DNA of 64,000 nt from Alphaproteobacteria bacterium. GTDB taxonomy: Bacteria; Pseudomonadota; Alphaproteobacteria; JANQMY01. The DNA lies in NCBI GenBank assembly GCA_028289425.1, contig JANQPL010000001.1, forward strand, positions 1 to 64,000. The letters run 5' to 3'. Each line of letters begins with the position of its first letter. The first letter of the stretch is position 1. The translations under genes and the position numbers were made by a program. The notes under the pieces were generated by a model that was not told the origin of the DNA, did no database searches, and saw nothing but the letters and a program-made list of their open reading frames with translations. Shown piece after piece: positions 7,531 to 16,821 of this stretch.

Positions 7531-7701
7531 TCTTACCCAGCTTGGCCATTAACCACTTTGTTTTGCGTAAGGCCTTTTTTTGCCGCAGACCCTTTGTCCA
7601 TTCGGGGCATTGAGTGGTGTTGATCCTCCCCACGCCAAACTGGAGGAGGCCAGTTACTTCGGCGTCGGAACAAACCAGCGCCACTCGCTGCCTGTTGGAT
7701 A

Positions 7702-7727
7702 GACGGTTTTGCCTCCAGGTTTATTCC
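7702..7727 (-). promoter_or_regulatory. Putative ECF promoter of the response regulator
   Basis: Minus strand: GGAAT (7727-7723, within GGAATAA), a 17-base spacer, CGTC (7705-7702). It lies in the 231-bp gap between the kinase stop and the regulator start. It is the third exact GGAATAA in this cluster with the same spacing. Confidence 0.5.
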
Positions 7728-7761
7728 GTAGACCGCACCGAAAATGCTCTTTGGACGCCAA

Positions 7762-9414
7762 TCAAGCGACTGACTGCAGTTCTCCCTCCCGTGGCAAGAC
7801 GATGGTCACTGTGGCGCCTTCGCCAAGCGTGCTGTCGATGTCGATCTGTCCGTTATGAGCATCGACGATCGCCTTCGCGACAGGCAGGCCGAGCCCCATG
7901 CCCTCCTTGTTCTGCGACGCATTGTTGCCGCGGTAGTAACGCTCAAAAACATGGGCCAACTCTTCCTTCGCGATGCCGATGCCGCCGTCATTAACCGTAA
8001 CGACCACGCCGCGCGGACCGGGCGCGGAACGAATGGTCACCGTGCCGCACTCTGACGAATAGCGAACCGCATTGTCGATGACGACCGAAAACACCTGCCG
8101 CAAACGCCTTCGATCGCCAAGGACGACCAAGTGATCCTCGGCAAGGTTGGTCTGCAACGTAATCTGACGCTGTCCGGCAAAGGCCTTGAAATCCTCTGCC
8201 ACGTTTTGAAGCAGCTCATTGATGGCAACCGGCGTTGCATCCAATCTTGGTTGTCCCGCATTGGCCCGGGCCATAAACAACAGATCGTCGACCAATCGCG
8301 AGGTATGGTCCGCTTGATCGACAATGCGCCTAAGGCACGCTTGATAGTCACCACTTGTCTTGTCACCACCGCGCAGGGTGATCTCGGCTTCGCCGCGGAT
8401 AACCGTCAGCGGCGTGCGCAATTCATGGCTGATATCGGCAAAAAACCGGCGGCGCAGCCGATCCGCATCCGCGAGGGTCTGGTTGGCGGCTTCCAGCTCT
8501 TGTGTACGCTCGTTGACGATCCGCTCCAGCGAATTGTTCGTGTCGATCAAGTGTTGCCGATTGCGGCTCAGTTCTTCTGCCATTTGATTGAACGCGTGCC
8601 CAAGTCGATCGAGTTCGGGATCATCCAATTGGGGAAGCCGATGCTCCATCTCGCCACGTGTGAGCGACGCCGCCCCTTCCGACAACTGAGCAAACGCCCG
8701 GTTGATGCCGCGCGATAGGAAGGTGAGCATCAACAATATGATCGGCAGAGATAGCGCCGCATTGGCCGTGGCAAGTAACTCCAGAAAAATCGACATATTC
8801 TGGGCTTGCGCGTCTGTGCGCTGCACTTCGCCGCGCTCATCGGCCAGAATATCCGCCAAATAAAACATGAACTCGCGATCAAACCGCGAAGCAATCGCGT
8901 CCAGCCGACGCATGACCTCCGGATTTTCAAGCGTGGCGGATTCTTGTTTTAGAGTCTCAAAGTCTTCTAGAAACTTCTCCAACCCCGCTTCGATCTTAAT
9001 CAGCCTCAGACTTTCTTCAGCTTCTTCCGCCTTTTCTTGCGGATCATTGGCGACAAAGGCGATTTCTTCCGCCGTCAGATTGTGCAGCTTGTTCACATCG
9101 ATGCGGATCGCCGCGACCAATTCTTCGTTGAGCGTTTGGTCCCCCGACCGGTCCGACAGCGTGTCCTGATACAGGTTGCGTAATAGCCAATTGGATTTCT
9201 TGGCGATGGATACGTAAAGCTGCAGTTGTTCATGCGCCAGTCGACTGCGCTCAAGATAGTAGATCGACCGTTCCGATCCGAAATACGACACCGATGCACC
9301 GATCAGTATGATGATGATCATGAAGAGAAAAGCGATCATCAATCGCGTTCTGAATCCGATACGTCGAAATAGGTCAGTACCATCGGGCAAAATGCGCATT
9401 GTTTTGCTCGTCAA
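7762..9414 (-). CDS. HAMP-domain sensor histidine kinase
   Basis: 550 aa. A first membrane segment (about 23-45) and a second (about 213-235) enclose a helical periplasmic sensor of about 165 residues. HAMP and coiled coil follow (about 236-320). The dimerisation domain carries the phospho-acceptor His330 (FFADISHELRTPLT), and the ATPase domain has DNAVRYS, DGGIGI and GMGLGLPV motifs, all intact. The gene starts 2 bp after the ABC-exporter stop, so exporter and kinase are co-transcribed. The response regulator follows after 231 bp. The signal is unknown. Confidence 0.92.
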   Translation of the reverse strand: MTSKTMRILPDGTDLFRRIGFRTRLMIAFLFMIIIILIGASVSYFGSERSIYYLERSRLAHEQLQLYVSIAKKSNWLLRNLYQDTLSDRSGDQTLNEELVAAIRIDVNKLHNLTAEEIAFVANDPQEKAEEAEESLRLIKIEAGLEKFLEDFETLKQESATLENPEVMRRLDAIASRFDREFMFYLADILADERGEVQRTDAQAQNMSIFLELLATANAALSLPIILLMLTFLSRGINRAFAQLSEGAASLTRGEMEHRLPQLDDPELDRLGHAFNQMAEELSRNRQHLIDTNNSLERIVNERTQELEAANQTLADADRLRRRFFADISHELRTPLTVIRGEAEITLRGGDKTSGDYQACLRRIVDQADHTSRLVDDLLFMARANAGQPRLDATPVAINELLQNVAEDFKAFAGQRQITLQTNLAEDHLVVLGDRRRLRQVFSVVIDNAVRYSSECGTVTIRSAPGPRGVVVTVNDGGIGIAKEELAHVFERYYRGNNASQNKEGMGLGLPVAKAIVDAHNGQIDIDSTLGEGATVTIVLPREGELQSVA

Positions 9415-9416
9415 CG

Positions 9417-11111
9417 TTAGATGTCCGCAACCGCACGAAGGTGTGTCGATTCGTTAACTGAAGACGGATTGGAGGCGGATTTTATTTCAATAGTGCCGTC
9501 AGTTAGGTCCCACAGCTGATCGGCCATGGTTAATATGGCGAGAGATTTGGTGGCGATCAGGGTGGTCTGGCGCCGCTGGGCAAGCAAATCCAGCAGGGTG
9601 CGAAAACCGGCTTCGTCCAACCCCAGATCCGGCTCATCCAGCAACAAAAGGCGTGGGGTCCCGGCAACGGCCCGCGCAAGTTGAACACGTGCGCGCCACC
9701 CCGCCGAAAGCTCGCCGCCCCCTTCCGAAATCCGTGTGTCCAGGCCGGCCGGCAGGAGATTCAACAGCTCCGAGAGCCCGCACACGGCAATTATGTCGTC
9801 CAAAGCGTCTTCGGACAGGCGTGGCCTCCGATAGGTGATGTTTCGGCGAAGTGTCCCGCGCAGCAACGGGATTTCGGCGGAACAAACGCCGATGGCTTGC
9901 CGCAGATGCTTTTGTTTTGTTTCGAAAAAGTTCGATCCGTCGAGGGAGATGCCGCCACCATCCACATCAATGAGTCCGGCGGCCGCCAGCAGCAGAGTGG
10001 TTTTGCCCGACCCGTTGGCCCCGGTGATCGCCACCAATTCTTTTGGGCGCACGTCGGCACTGAACTGATGCAAGACGGGATCGATCCGGGCATCGGTAAA
10101 TTGAAGCCGTCCGTTTCCCTTGGCCAACGCAGCCCCTTTCCGCGGTCCGGATTTCAACTGTCGGATGGCCAAAAGATTGCCGATCTTTTCCCGAGCAACG
10201 GAAAAATTTCGCCAGCGGTCGAACACCGAAGCGAGTTCTTTTAGCGGCGTAACAAGCAGGCTGAGCGTGGTGAGGATGGCAATCACCGCTCCAGGGGTAG
10301 CCGTCCCGCGAGCGATTTCGGCCGCACCCATGATGATAATGACGGCAAGCGCGAACGAAGCGGCAAAGTCCGGAATGCCCACTACCATGGTGGAATGGCG
10401 GCGACGGCGCACGCTGGCGTCGATCACATCGCGCGATCGTGCCGCAAGCCGGCGTTGTTCGCGGCGGGCCTGACCAAAGGCATCGACGACCGTGGCACTT
10501 GTCAGCTTTTCGCCAAGCTCGCCAGCCATTTTGCCTTTGTTTTCTCTGGCCGTCGCATGGCGGGCGCGAAGGGAATGGCGGGCGACAAATATCGCCACGA
10601 AGCTGCACATCAACATGGCCGCAACGACCGCCACGATCTTCGCGTGGATCGTCATCAACACCGCGGTCACGATCGGCAATACGATCGCGGCAACCGTGAT
10701 CTTCGAGACACCATTGGCGATCCAACCGCGGACAGCGCCCAAATCGCCGACAAACCGCACCATAAGGTGGCCGCGGCGCTTCCGGCGAATCGCTCTGTAA
10801 TCGGCATTGACCACCCTGCGGAAAATGCGCTGCCGTAATTGCGCGATGTAGTCTTGAGCCATCGCCTCGGCTGCGCCGCGCTCCACAATGCGCAACCCAT
10901 AGATGGCAGCTCCCGCAAGTGCAAAACCAACGCCCGCCAGAACCGCTTCGGTCAGAGGGACAGGGCCTTCGCTGCGAAGCAGACTGTCAAACGTGTGCCT
11001 GATGAGGAGAGCCGTGGCGCCCGCCGCGATGGCTTGCCCCAGACCGCACGCGACAACGACGGCGAAGTGTTGGCGGCGACCTGGGGCAAAGAGCGGGGGC
11101 CAACCGCTCAT
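9417..11111 (-). CDS. ABC exporter (fused TM and ATPase) with degenerate ATPase motifs
   Basis: 564 aa. The N-terminal half has five to six membrane helices (about 15-280) like type-IV ABC exporters; the ATPase half starts near 335. Walker A is intact (GANGSGKTT, 364-372), as is Walker B with its glutamate (LLLLDEPD). The signature is LSAGW instead of LSGGQ, the Q-loop glutamine is missing (CSAE at 410-413), and the H-loop histidine is replaced by Thr521 (IATKS). It may hydrolyse ATP poorly or work with a partner. It overlaps the upstream P-loop gene by 4 bp and adjoins the kinase, suggesting a transporter-sensor module. Confidence 0.85.
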   Translation of the reverse strand: MSGWPPLFAPGRRQHFAVVVACGLGQAIAAGATALLIRHTFDSLLRSEGPVPLTEAVLAGVGFALAGAAIYGLRIVERGAAEAMAQDYIAQLRQRIFRRVVNADYRAIRRKRRGHLMVRFVGDLGAVRGWIANGVSKITVAAIVLPIVTAVLMTIHAKIVAVVAAMLMCSFVAIFVARHSLRARHATARENKGKMAGELGEKLTSATVVDAFGQARREQRRLAARSRDVIDASVRRRRHSTMVVGIPDFAASFALAVIIIMGAAEIARGTATPGAVIAILTTLSLLVTPLKELASVFDRWRNFSVAREKIGNLLAIRQLKSGPRKGAALAKGNGRLQFTDARIDPVLHQFSADVRPKELVAITGANGSGKTTLLLAAAGLIDVDGGGISLDGSNFFETKQKHLRQAIGVCSAEIPLLRGTLRRNITYRRPRLSEDALDDIIAVCGLSELLNLLPAGLDTRISEGGGELSAGWRARVQLARAVAGTPRLLLLDEPDLGLDEAGFRTLLDLLAQRRQTTLIATKSLAILTMADQLWDLTDGTIEIKSASNPSSVNESTHLRAVADI

Positions 11112-12193
11112 GCTGCGATAGGTTGTTCAGGCGGCAGAATCTCGCCCCTATTGACGGGTACCATTTCATGCGCTTCCAACAGTGGCGCGAGAGTTTCCGG
11201 TTGCAGTAGGTCTTGCCGGGTCAGCACCGGCACACTTGTCTGCGAGGCAACTTCGCGGCATCCAAGCGGCGACGCAGAGATCTTGCCACTCACTCCGAAC
11301 ACGTTGAGGCCCGCGTGCATCAACACCTGAACACCAGCGATTGTTCCAAGCGCGTCCGCGCCGGCGAACAAAGCTGCATCCACCAATTCGTGGAATGAAA
11401 CATTGCGCACCAAATCACCCGTTTCGTTCTGAAGCACGCCATCAGCAATTTCGAGAACGTAGGCATCGGCGCCCGCGGCGCTAAGGTGGGAAACAAGGAC
11501 TGAAACAATGTGCAGCAGTTCCCGGCTGCTGAGACCGACCGTGGTTGCATAGCCCACATCCGTGAAGTCCAGGACTTCGACCGCGCCAGCATCCGCCATT
11601 TTGAAGTAGTCGCCGAAAGCACCCGTACCGGTGACCTTGGCCGCACCCACTTTGAAGCCGCATTTGGTCAACCCATGCACGAGAGACGCAGCGGTGGTCG
11701 TCTTCCCGGCATTCATGGACGAGCCGAACACTGCAAAGACCGGTCCTTGCGCCCGAATGCTGCTCGCCGGTAGGCCGAATTGGCCGATATTGATGACATC
11801 CCCGCCACGGTCGGCGAGAAGGCCATGCACCTTAAGGCGTGTGGGCTCCTTCATGGAAGAATGGGCATTGACGATCGTACCGGCAACACCACCGGCTGCA
11901 ACGAGATCGCAAAAGCCATCCACGATTGTCGGCACACTTTCGAACTGATCGGGTGCGTAGCGCGCGCCCACGCACAGCGCCAGATTGTCGCCCTGATAGA
12001 TTTCGGCGCGCCGGCCAGCGGCCAATTGAACACCCGTATGCTGGCCGATGGACAGGACTTCCGCGCACAAAAGATCGCCGGGCCGGGCCTGTGAGAAGTC
12101 GCTGATCAGATGAGATGGGTCATTGTGAGACACTCTTCGTGTCGTGAAGGCCCATTTCATTTGCGGTATGTTTGTTCGGTTAAGTCCCGACAT
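11108..12193 (-). CDS. P-loop NTPase-domain protein (DUF1611/MobB-like)
   Basis: 361 aa. A P-loop (GSSMNAGKTTTAASL, about 157-171) is followed by KVGAAKVTGTGAFGD and ADAYVLEIADGVLQ, a layout shared by DUF1611-type and MobB-like nucleotide-binding proteins. The first 140 residues form a separate domain with no recognised motif. No signal peptide is visible, so it is cytoplasmic. It is the first gene of the operon leading into the ABC exporter (4-bp overlap) and the histidine kinase. Its reaction is unknown, and the family assignment is tentative. Confidence 0.6.
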   Translation of the reverse strand: MSGLNRTNIPQMKWAFTTRRVSHNDPSHLISDFSQARPGDLLCAEVLSIGQHTGVQLAAGRRAEIYQGDNLALCVGARYAPDQFESVPTIVDGFCDLVAAGGVAGTIVNAHSSMKEPTRLKVHGLLADRGGDVINIGQFGLPASSIRAQGPVFAVFGSSMNAGKTTTAASLVHGLTKCGFKVGAAKVTGTGAFGDYFKMADAGAVEVLDFTDVGYATTVGLSSRELLHIVSVLVSHLSAAGADAYVLEIADGVLQNETGDLVRNVSFHELVDAALFAGADALGTIAGVQVLMHAGLNVFGVSGKISASPLGCREVASQTSVPVLTRQDLLQPETLAPLLEAHEMVPVNRGEILPPEQPIAA

Positions 12194-12568
12194 GTTTTGA
12201 TCCTCGAGAAAACTGGTGACAACGAAAAATTCCGGCCTCCTGAACCCAGCGTGATCAAAGTGGCGTTGGCGGCCTGAAGCTGTCCTGACCGGAATGTGAA
12301 ATCTGTCTAAATGTGCGATGAAGTTTGGAGGCCCGGCAGCGCCGGCGCAGCCAGTACGGGTTTGATGCCAGTCTCACCCGCACGTACGCTAAAGTTGTTG
12401 TGTCTTTGGCCGGATTTGGGCGCAAAACAGATTGAAATCAACGCAAGATCGTTTCGCGGGTTCTACCCAAAATGGTAAGTTAAAATTAGGATTGTTTTGA
12501 CAGCTTTCCGAATACACTTCAGCGTCTTCGAGACTTTGTGATAGTGGCGCGTAACCTGAGTTTTTCTA
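12194..12568. other. Divergent intergenic region (375 bp)
   Basis: The region separates the P-loop/ABC/kinase operon (leftward) from the glycosyltransferase block (rightward), so it must hold promoters for both. On the plus strand TTGACA occurs near 12498, but no good -10 follows at the right distance. No RNA gene, repeat or copy of the GGAATAA promoter was seen. Confidence 0.4.
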
Positions 12569-13954
12569 ATGACCGACGCAGTAATTGTTGCGCCGTCCTC
12601 ACGGCCAGGGAGTTTCCCCTCATCGGCGTCCGACGCGGTGACTGCCGGTGGCGCGCCTGCCGGTTTCAACCCGGCGCCGGATGTGGTGTCCACCCTTTCG
12701 GGGATGCGGGTCGGCTTCGTTCTCAATTACTTCCCGGTTTTGTCCGAAGCGTTTATCGCCTATGCCGCGGCAGCTCTAGTCAAATGTGGCACCGACCTGT
12801 CGTTGTTGCCGCTCTACCGGCTTGAAGCCGAAGACCCGCCCCATGCCCCCATCGGCATTCTTGCCGGAAACGATTTGTCTGAACGGGTGACGTCGCCCCG
12901 GTTCAGCGACGAAGGCATGAAGCGGCTGATTCACGCGCCTGCTGTCATTCTGGCGGACGCCCTTGCACAAGGGCCCCGGGCCATTCGTCCGTTCGACCGG
13001 CGCTTGCGCGTTCCTTATGAGCGGGAAGCCTTCCAGGGTCTGGACAAATTCGATGTCCTGCATTGCCAGTTTGGCAGCCTTGCCGCGCCTATATTGCAGC
13101 ATCGCCGAGAAGGAACACTGCAAGGCAGGCTGGTGGTTCACTTCCGCGGATATGACATTACTAAATGGCTTACGCTGTTCGGATCTGATTTCTATACGGA
13201 AATATTCGACTGCGCGGACCGCTTTCTTACTAATTGCGATCACTTCAAGCAAAAACTGATTGAGATGGGTTGCCGTGAAGACTTGATCGACGTGGCGCCG
13301 TCCGGTCTTGACCTCAGCGCGTTTCCGTTCTCGCCCCAACCCAAATTCACCAACGAGCGTGTACGGCTCCTCACGGTGGGGCGCCTGACGGAAAAGAAGG
13401 GCATTGGCGATGGGATTCACGCCCTGTCGATTGCCCGCAAGAATGGCATTGACGCGCATTACCGCATTATCGGTGAGGGACATTTGCGCGATGAACTCGA
13501 AGCGCTGGTCGCATCGCTTGGTTTGTCGGAATTTGTCGACCTGCCGGGCGCGATGCCGCACGACAAGGTGAAGTCGGAATTTCAAGATGCCGACATTTTC
13601 CTGGCCCCCAGCATTACGGCAGCGGATGGCGACCAAGACGCGCCTGTAAACACTTTAAAGGAAGCCATGGCGCTGGGCGTTCCCGTTATCGCAACCCAAC
13701 ACGGCGGTATTCCGGAACTCGTCCATGACGGTCAGAACGGTTTGCTGGCACCCGAACGCGACCCGGAAACCCTGGCGAAACATATTAGCCGCCTCGCATC
13801 AGAGTCAGATCTGGCCGACCGCTTTATTGAGGCGGCACGCCAAGAAGTTGAAGCCAGATGGTCACTTGAATATGCCACGAAGGTCTATGCGGAAGCTTAC
13901 ACAAAGGCCTTGGCGGCCCCTCCCCGAGATCCCGTTTTAAAGACATCCAGTTAG
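12569..13954 (+). CDS. GT4-family glycosyltransferase (colanic-acid WcaL/AmsK-like)
   Basis: 461 aa, cytoplasmic, GT-B fold. The recognisable part begins at about 46 (MRVGFVLNYFPVLSEAF). The C-terminal donor-binding half has LLTVGRLTEKKG, IIGEGHLRDEL and the E-x7-E region TLKEAMALGVPVIATQHGGIPELV. It is like WcaL/AmsK enzymes of exopolysaccharide synthesis. The first 45 residues are Ala/Ser/Pro-rich, so translation could instead start at ATG 12704. It is followed directly by a GT2 enzyme and a convergent flippase, making a small surface-polysaccharide locus. Confidence 0.87.
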   Translation: MTDAVIVAPSSRPGSFPSSASDAVTAGGAPAGFNPAPDVVSTLSGMRVGFVLNYFPVLSEAFIAYAAAALVKCGTDLSLLPLYRLEAEDPPHAPIGILAGNDLSERVTSPRFSDEGMKRLIHAPAVILADALAQGPRAIRPFDRRLRVPYEREAFQGLDKFDVLHCQFGSLAAPILQHRREGTLQGRLVVHFRGYDITKWLTLFGSDFYTEIFDCADRFLTNCDHFKQKLIEMGCREDLIDVAPSGLDLSAFPFSPQPKFTNERVRLLTVGRLTEKKGIGDGIHALSIARKNGIDAHYRIIGEGHLRDELEALVASLGLSEFVDLPGAMPHDKVKSEFQDADIFLAPSITAADGDQDAPVNTLKEAMALGVPVIATQHGGIPELVHDGQNGLLAPERDPETLAKHISRLASESDLADRFIEAARQEVEARWSLEYATKVYAEAYTKALAAPPRDPVLKTSS

Positions 13955-13960
13955 GTGAGT

Positions 13961-15046
13961 ATGATGACAACGGACAACCAGACCACATCCAATCCGAAAG
14001 TCACGATTATTGTGACGCCGCGCGAGCGATTTGGTGTCGCGAAGAAGAGCCTCGAGAGCATCTACGAATTCACGCCGGAACCGTTCGACCTTGTCTATGT
14101 GGATGGGTCTTCGCCGGCGGAGCTATCGGAATGGATTGCAACTCAAGCAAAAGAACGCGGTTTCGATCATGTTCGCTTCGATCATTTCTTGTCGCCAAAC
14201 GAAGCGCGCAATATCGGCGTGGCCCGCTCTCGTACTGAATACGTGGTCTTTTACGACAATGATGTGATTGCAAGCCCCGGATGGCTCAGCGCTCTTGTTC
14301 AGTGCGCCGATGAAACCGGCGCGGCGGCCGTCACGCCGCTCACGTGCGAAGGCGTTCCGCTTCACGAGAAGATCCACCAGGCGGGTGGCTTGTTCACCCG
14401 TGACGTGGACAAGTTTTTTGGCACACCGAAGGGTGAGCGCGACTTGATCGATGACATGATTCTGCAAGGCGAAGCCGTCGAAGAAGAAGCACCGAAGCTG
14501 GAACGCAGCCCGACACAGAACTGCGAATTCCATTGCGTTCTGGCCCGCCGATCGATCTTTGACCGGATCGGTCCGCTGGACGAAGAGTTGTTGGCCACCA
14601 AGGAACATCTGGATTTCTGCATGAGCATCGCTCAAGCGGGCGAGAAGGTCATGTTCGAGCCCAAATCGATCGTCACCTATTTGTTCCCCAATCGGCATAA
14701 CCCGATGACGCGTGAAGACTGGCCATACTTCTTGCTGCGGTGGTCCCCCACCTGGCAACAGCGAAGCATGGAGCGGTTGCAAGAGAAGTGGGGCCTGAAG
14801 TCCGACGGGTTCATGGAGATCCGCCGGGGCATGTATCGTTGGCGGCACATTGAAGGCATTCTTGTGCCGGAACTGAAGCGTGTGCCCGTCCTAGGGTCCA
14901 ACCGTCTTTGGGTGAAAATCGGCAAGCGGCTGTTTTCGCCGCTGATCCGGCTCATGAGCGCCAACGTTGTCGCCAAGGATGATCGCCGGCGGCGTGCCGA
15001 AGATCAGTCTCGGCCTTCAGATGTTATGAAAACAAAAAGCGCTTGA
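13961..15046 (+). CDS. GT2-family glycosyltransferase
   Basis: About 361 aa. Three starts are possible just after the upstream stop: GTG 13955, ATG 13961 and ATG 13964; an AGGTGA site at 13953-13958 favours an ATG. The GT-A fold is shown by VTIIVTPRERFGVAKKSLES, then NEARNIGVARSRTEYVVFYDNDV with a DND metal motif, and EEL...TKEHLDFC. It likely adds a sugar to a lipid-linked oligosaccharide. It is co-transcribed with the GT4 gene and overlaps the convergent flippase gene by 23 bp at the 3' ends. Confidence 0.85.
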   Translation: MMTTDNQTTSNPKVTIIVTPRERFGVAKKSLESIYEFTPEPFDLVYVDGSSPAELSEWIATQAKERGFDHVRFDHFLSPNEARNIGVARSRTEYVVFYDNDVIASPGWLSALVQCADETGAAAVTPLTCEGVPLHEKIHQAGGLFTRDVDKFFGTPKGERDLIDDMILQGEAVEEEAPKLERSPTQNCEFHCVLARRSIFDRIGPLDEELLATKEHLDFCMSIAQAGEKVMFEPKSIVTYLFPNRHNPMTREDWPYFLLRWSPTWQQRSMERLQEKWGLKSDGFMEIRRGMYRWRHIEGILVPELKRVPVLGSNRLWVKIGKRLFSPLIRLMSANVVAKDDRRRRAEDQSRPSDVMKTKSA

Positions 15047-16502
15047 TGCCTTCCACGTCACGGGAGGCAAGCCGGCGAACCAGATTTTTGAAGTCTTCCC
15101 GTTCGCCGGCCGTCGACAGTAGATAAAGCAGGCTTGGGTAGATGGCCGCACCCGCGGCGACCATCGCCACGAGGGTCAAAACCGGGTGAGCTGACGCAAG
15201 CAACACTTTTTCAATGGCAAGTACGGCTATGAACATGCCAATGGCCGCCGCGAAGGCGGGTGCGCCGGCCATGAGCTGTTGCTTAACCGTCAGATCACAG
15301 ACTTTATACACATAGTGCGCCGAAAGTGGCCAAGTCACCAGACGTCGTACCAGCACGGCCAGTGCCACGGCCTCCAATCCATAGGGCAACGCGATCCATA
15401 CCAAAATGGAAATGAGGATCAAATTGATGATGCTGAGCGTGATCGTAAGATCCGTTCGGTCGAATCCCTTTATCACGGCACCGTTCAATTCGGTGACCGC
15501 CGATCGAAGCCCGATGAACAGCAGAATTTGGGCAGCGACCCCCGATTGGGCCCATTGGCTTCCAAAGATCAACGGAATTGCCATTGGCGCCACCGCGGCC
15601 ACGCCAAGGAATATGGGATAAGTCACGTTCGTACTGAAAGACAGCGTGCGCAAGAACGAATGCCGAAATTGCGCCACGTCTTTTCGCATCGTCGCAACCG
15701 CCGGCAGGGCCACATTGCGAACGGGCGCAAGCAGCAGTGTGTTGATCCGCTCAAACGCGTTCCAGGCGATGACAAAGACACCCAGTGCCGCCACGCCCAG
15801 ATAGGCCCCCACCGCAAGACGGGGAATCTGCAAGGTGGCTTGGGTGATCAGAGCCGCAAGGAATGTGTTTGTGGCGAAGGCCCGCATCTCCTGAACTGCC
15901 GACCAGCGGATGAAGCCTGTCGGCCGCCATCCGGCAGCGCGCCAGAACAAGGCGAGCGTCAGCGTGTATTCGACAAAAGCCGACGCCACAAGGCTCCACA
16001 CGCCAAACCCGGAGGCTGCCATGGTGACCGCGGTCAGCCCTGCGGCGATGAGCGATGCCATGTTTGTCGCGGCAATTTCCCGAAACCGCAGGGCGCGGCG
16101 CAGCATGGCAAGCGGCACGGCTCTTAGACCAATCGGAACAAGAAGGAAGGCATAGACCCGCAGCACATCGGCCAGGTCATCGCGGCCAAACAAGGCCGCC
16201 AGTGGGTCTGCAAACAATGATAGGAGCCCCGCGAACGCAATGGCCACAAAGATGGCGATCCAGAAACAGGAGTTTGAGTGATCTGAGTTCAACGGATCGC
16301 GCTGAACGAGCGTCTCGGTAATCGTCTTGCCTAGGAACATATCCACGAAGGACAAAACCACCCAGGCAAGAGCGATGATGCCGAAAGCTTCCGGACCGAG
16401 CAGGCGCGCGGTCGCCACGAACACTAGGAACGAGACGAGCGACCCCGCCCAAGAACCCAGGCCCGCCCAAATAGCGCCGCGGATGATGCGTCGTTCAACC
16501 AT
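15024..16502 (-). CDS. Oligosaccharide flippase / O-unit translocase (Wzx-like)
   Basis: 492 aa, 12-14 predicted membrane helices across the full length. The N-terminal pattern (RGAIWAGLGSWAGSLVSFLVFVATARLLGPEAFGIIAL) is typical of the polysaccharide-synthase flippase family (WzxC type). The terminal segment is cytoplasmic and basic. It should move lipid-linked oligosaccharides across the inner membrane. It is convergent with the two glycosyltransferase genes, with their 3' ends overlapping, so antisense interference at the ends is possible. Confidence 0.88.
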   Translation of the reverse strand: MVERRIIRGAIWAGLGSWAGSLVSFLVFVATARLLGPEAFGIIALAWVVLSFVDMFLGKTITETLVQRDPLNSDHSNSCFWIAIFVAIAFAGLLSLFADPLAALFGRDDLADVLRVYAFLLVPIGLRAVPLAMLRRALRFREIAATNMASLIAAGLTAVTMAASGFGVWSLVASAFVEYTLTLALFWRAAGWRPTGFIRWSAVQEMRAFATNTFLAALITQATLQIPRLAVGAYLGVAALGVFVIAWNAFERINTLLLAPVRNVALPAVATMRKDVAQFRHSFLRTLSFSTNVTYPIFLGVAAVAPMAIPLIFGSQWAQSGVAAQILLFIGLRSAVTELNGAVIKGFDRTDLTITLSIINLILISILVWIALPYGLEAVALAVLVRRLVTWPLSAHYVYKVCDLTVKQQLMAGAPAFAAAIGMFIAVLAIEKVLLASAHPVLTLVAMVAAGAAIYPSLLYLLSTAGEREDFKNLVRRLASRDVEGIKRFLFS

Positions 16503-16821
16503 TGTGTTCGATTAGCGTCGCACCGGTCCGGTTGGAATCGGGCTGCAACACAAGATACCCCTGTCTGCCATGGGAACCGCGATGGTACACCCAGAATCGA
16601 GTTTCGGACAGAAACGTTAACAAGTTGATCATGCTTAACGCTTCGTTAACGCGCGGTGTAAAGCACATAGATCAGCAGATTAAGGGTGGGCGCGCCTTGT
16701 TCCATATTCCGTGATCGAATAGCTTTTGCGCTTCCGGCAGCGAGAGATGTGCTGCAAGAACAAACGAAATCGCATCACGGGTAGCAAAACGAATGTTAGA
16801 TCGGCTCCGCGCCAAGCCAGT
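16503..16821. other. Intergenic region upstream of the PQQ locus (319 bp)
   Basis: It separates the flippase start from the start chosen for the PQQ-linked ABC ATPase and must contain promoters for both directions. CGTTAA and TTAACG motifs recur near 16615-16655, with CGTTAAC and GTTAACG forming a loose inverted repeat. No clear promoter pair, RNA gene or terminator was recognised. Confidence 0.4.
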
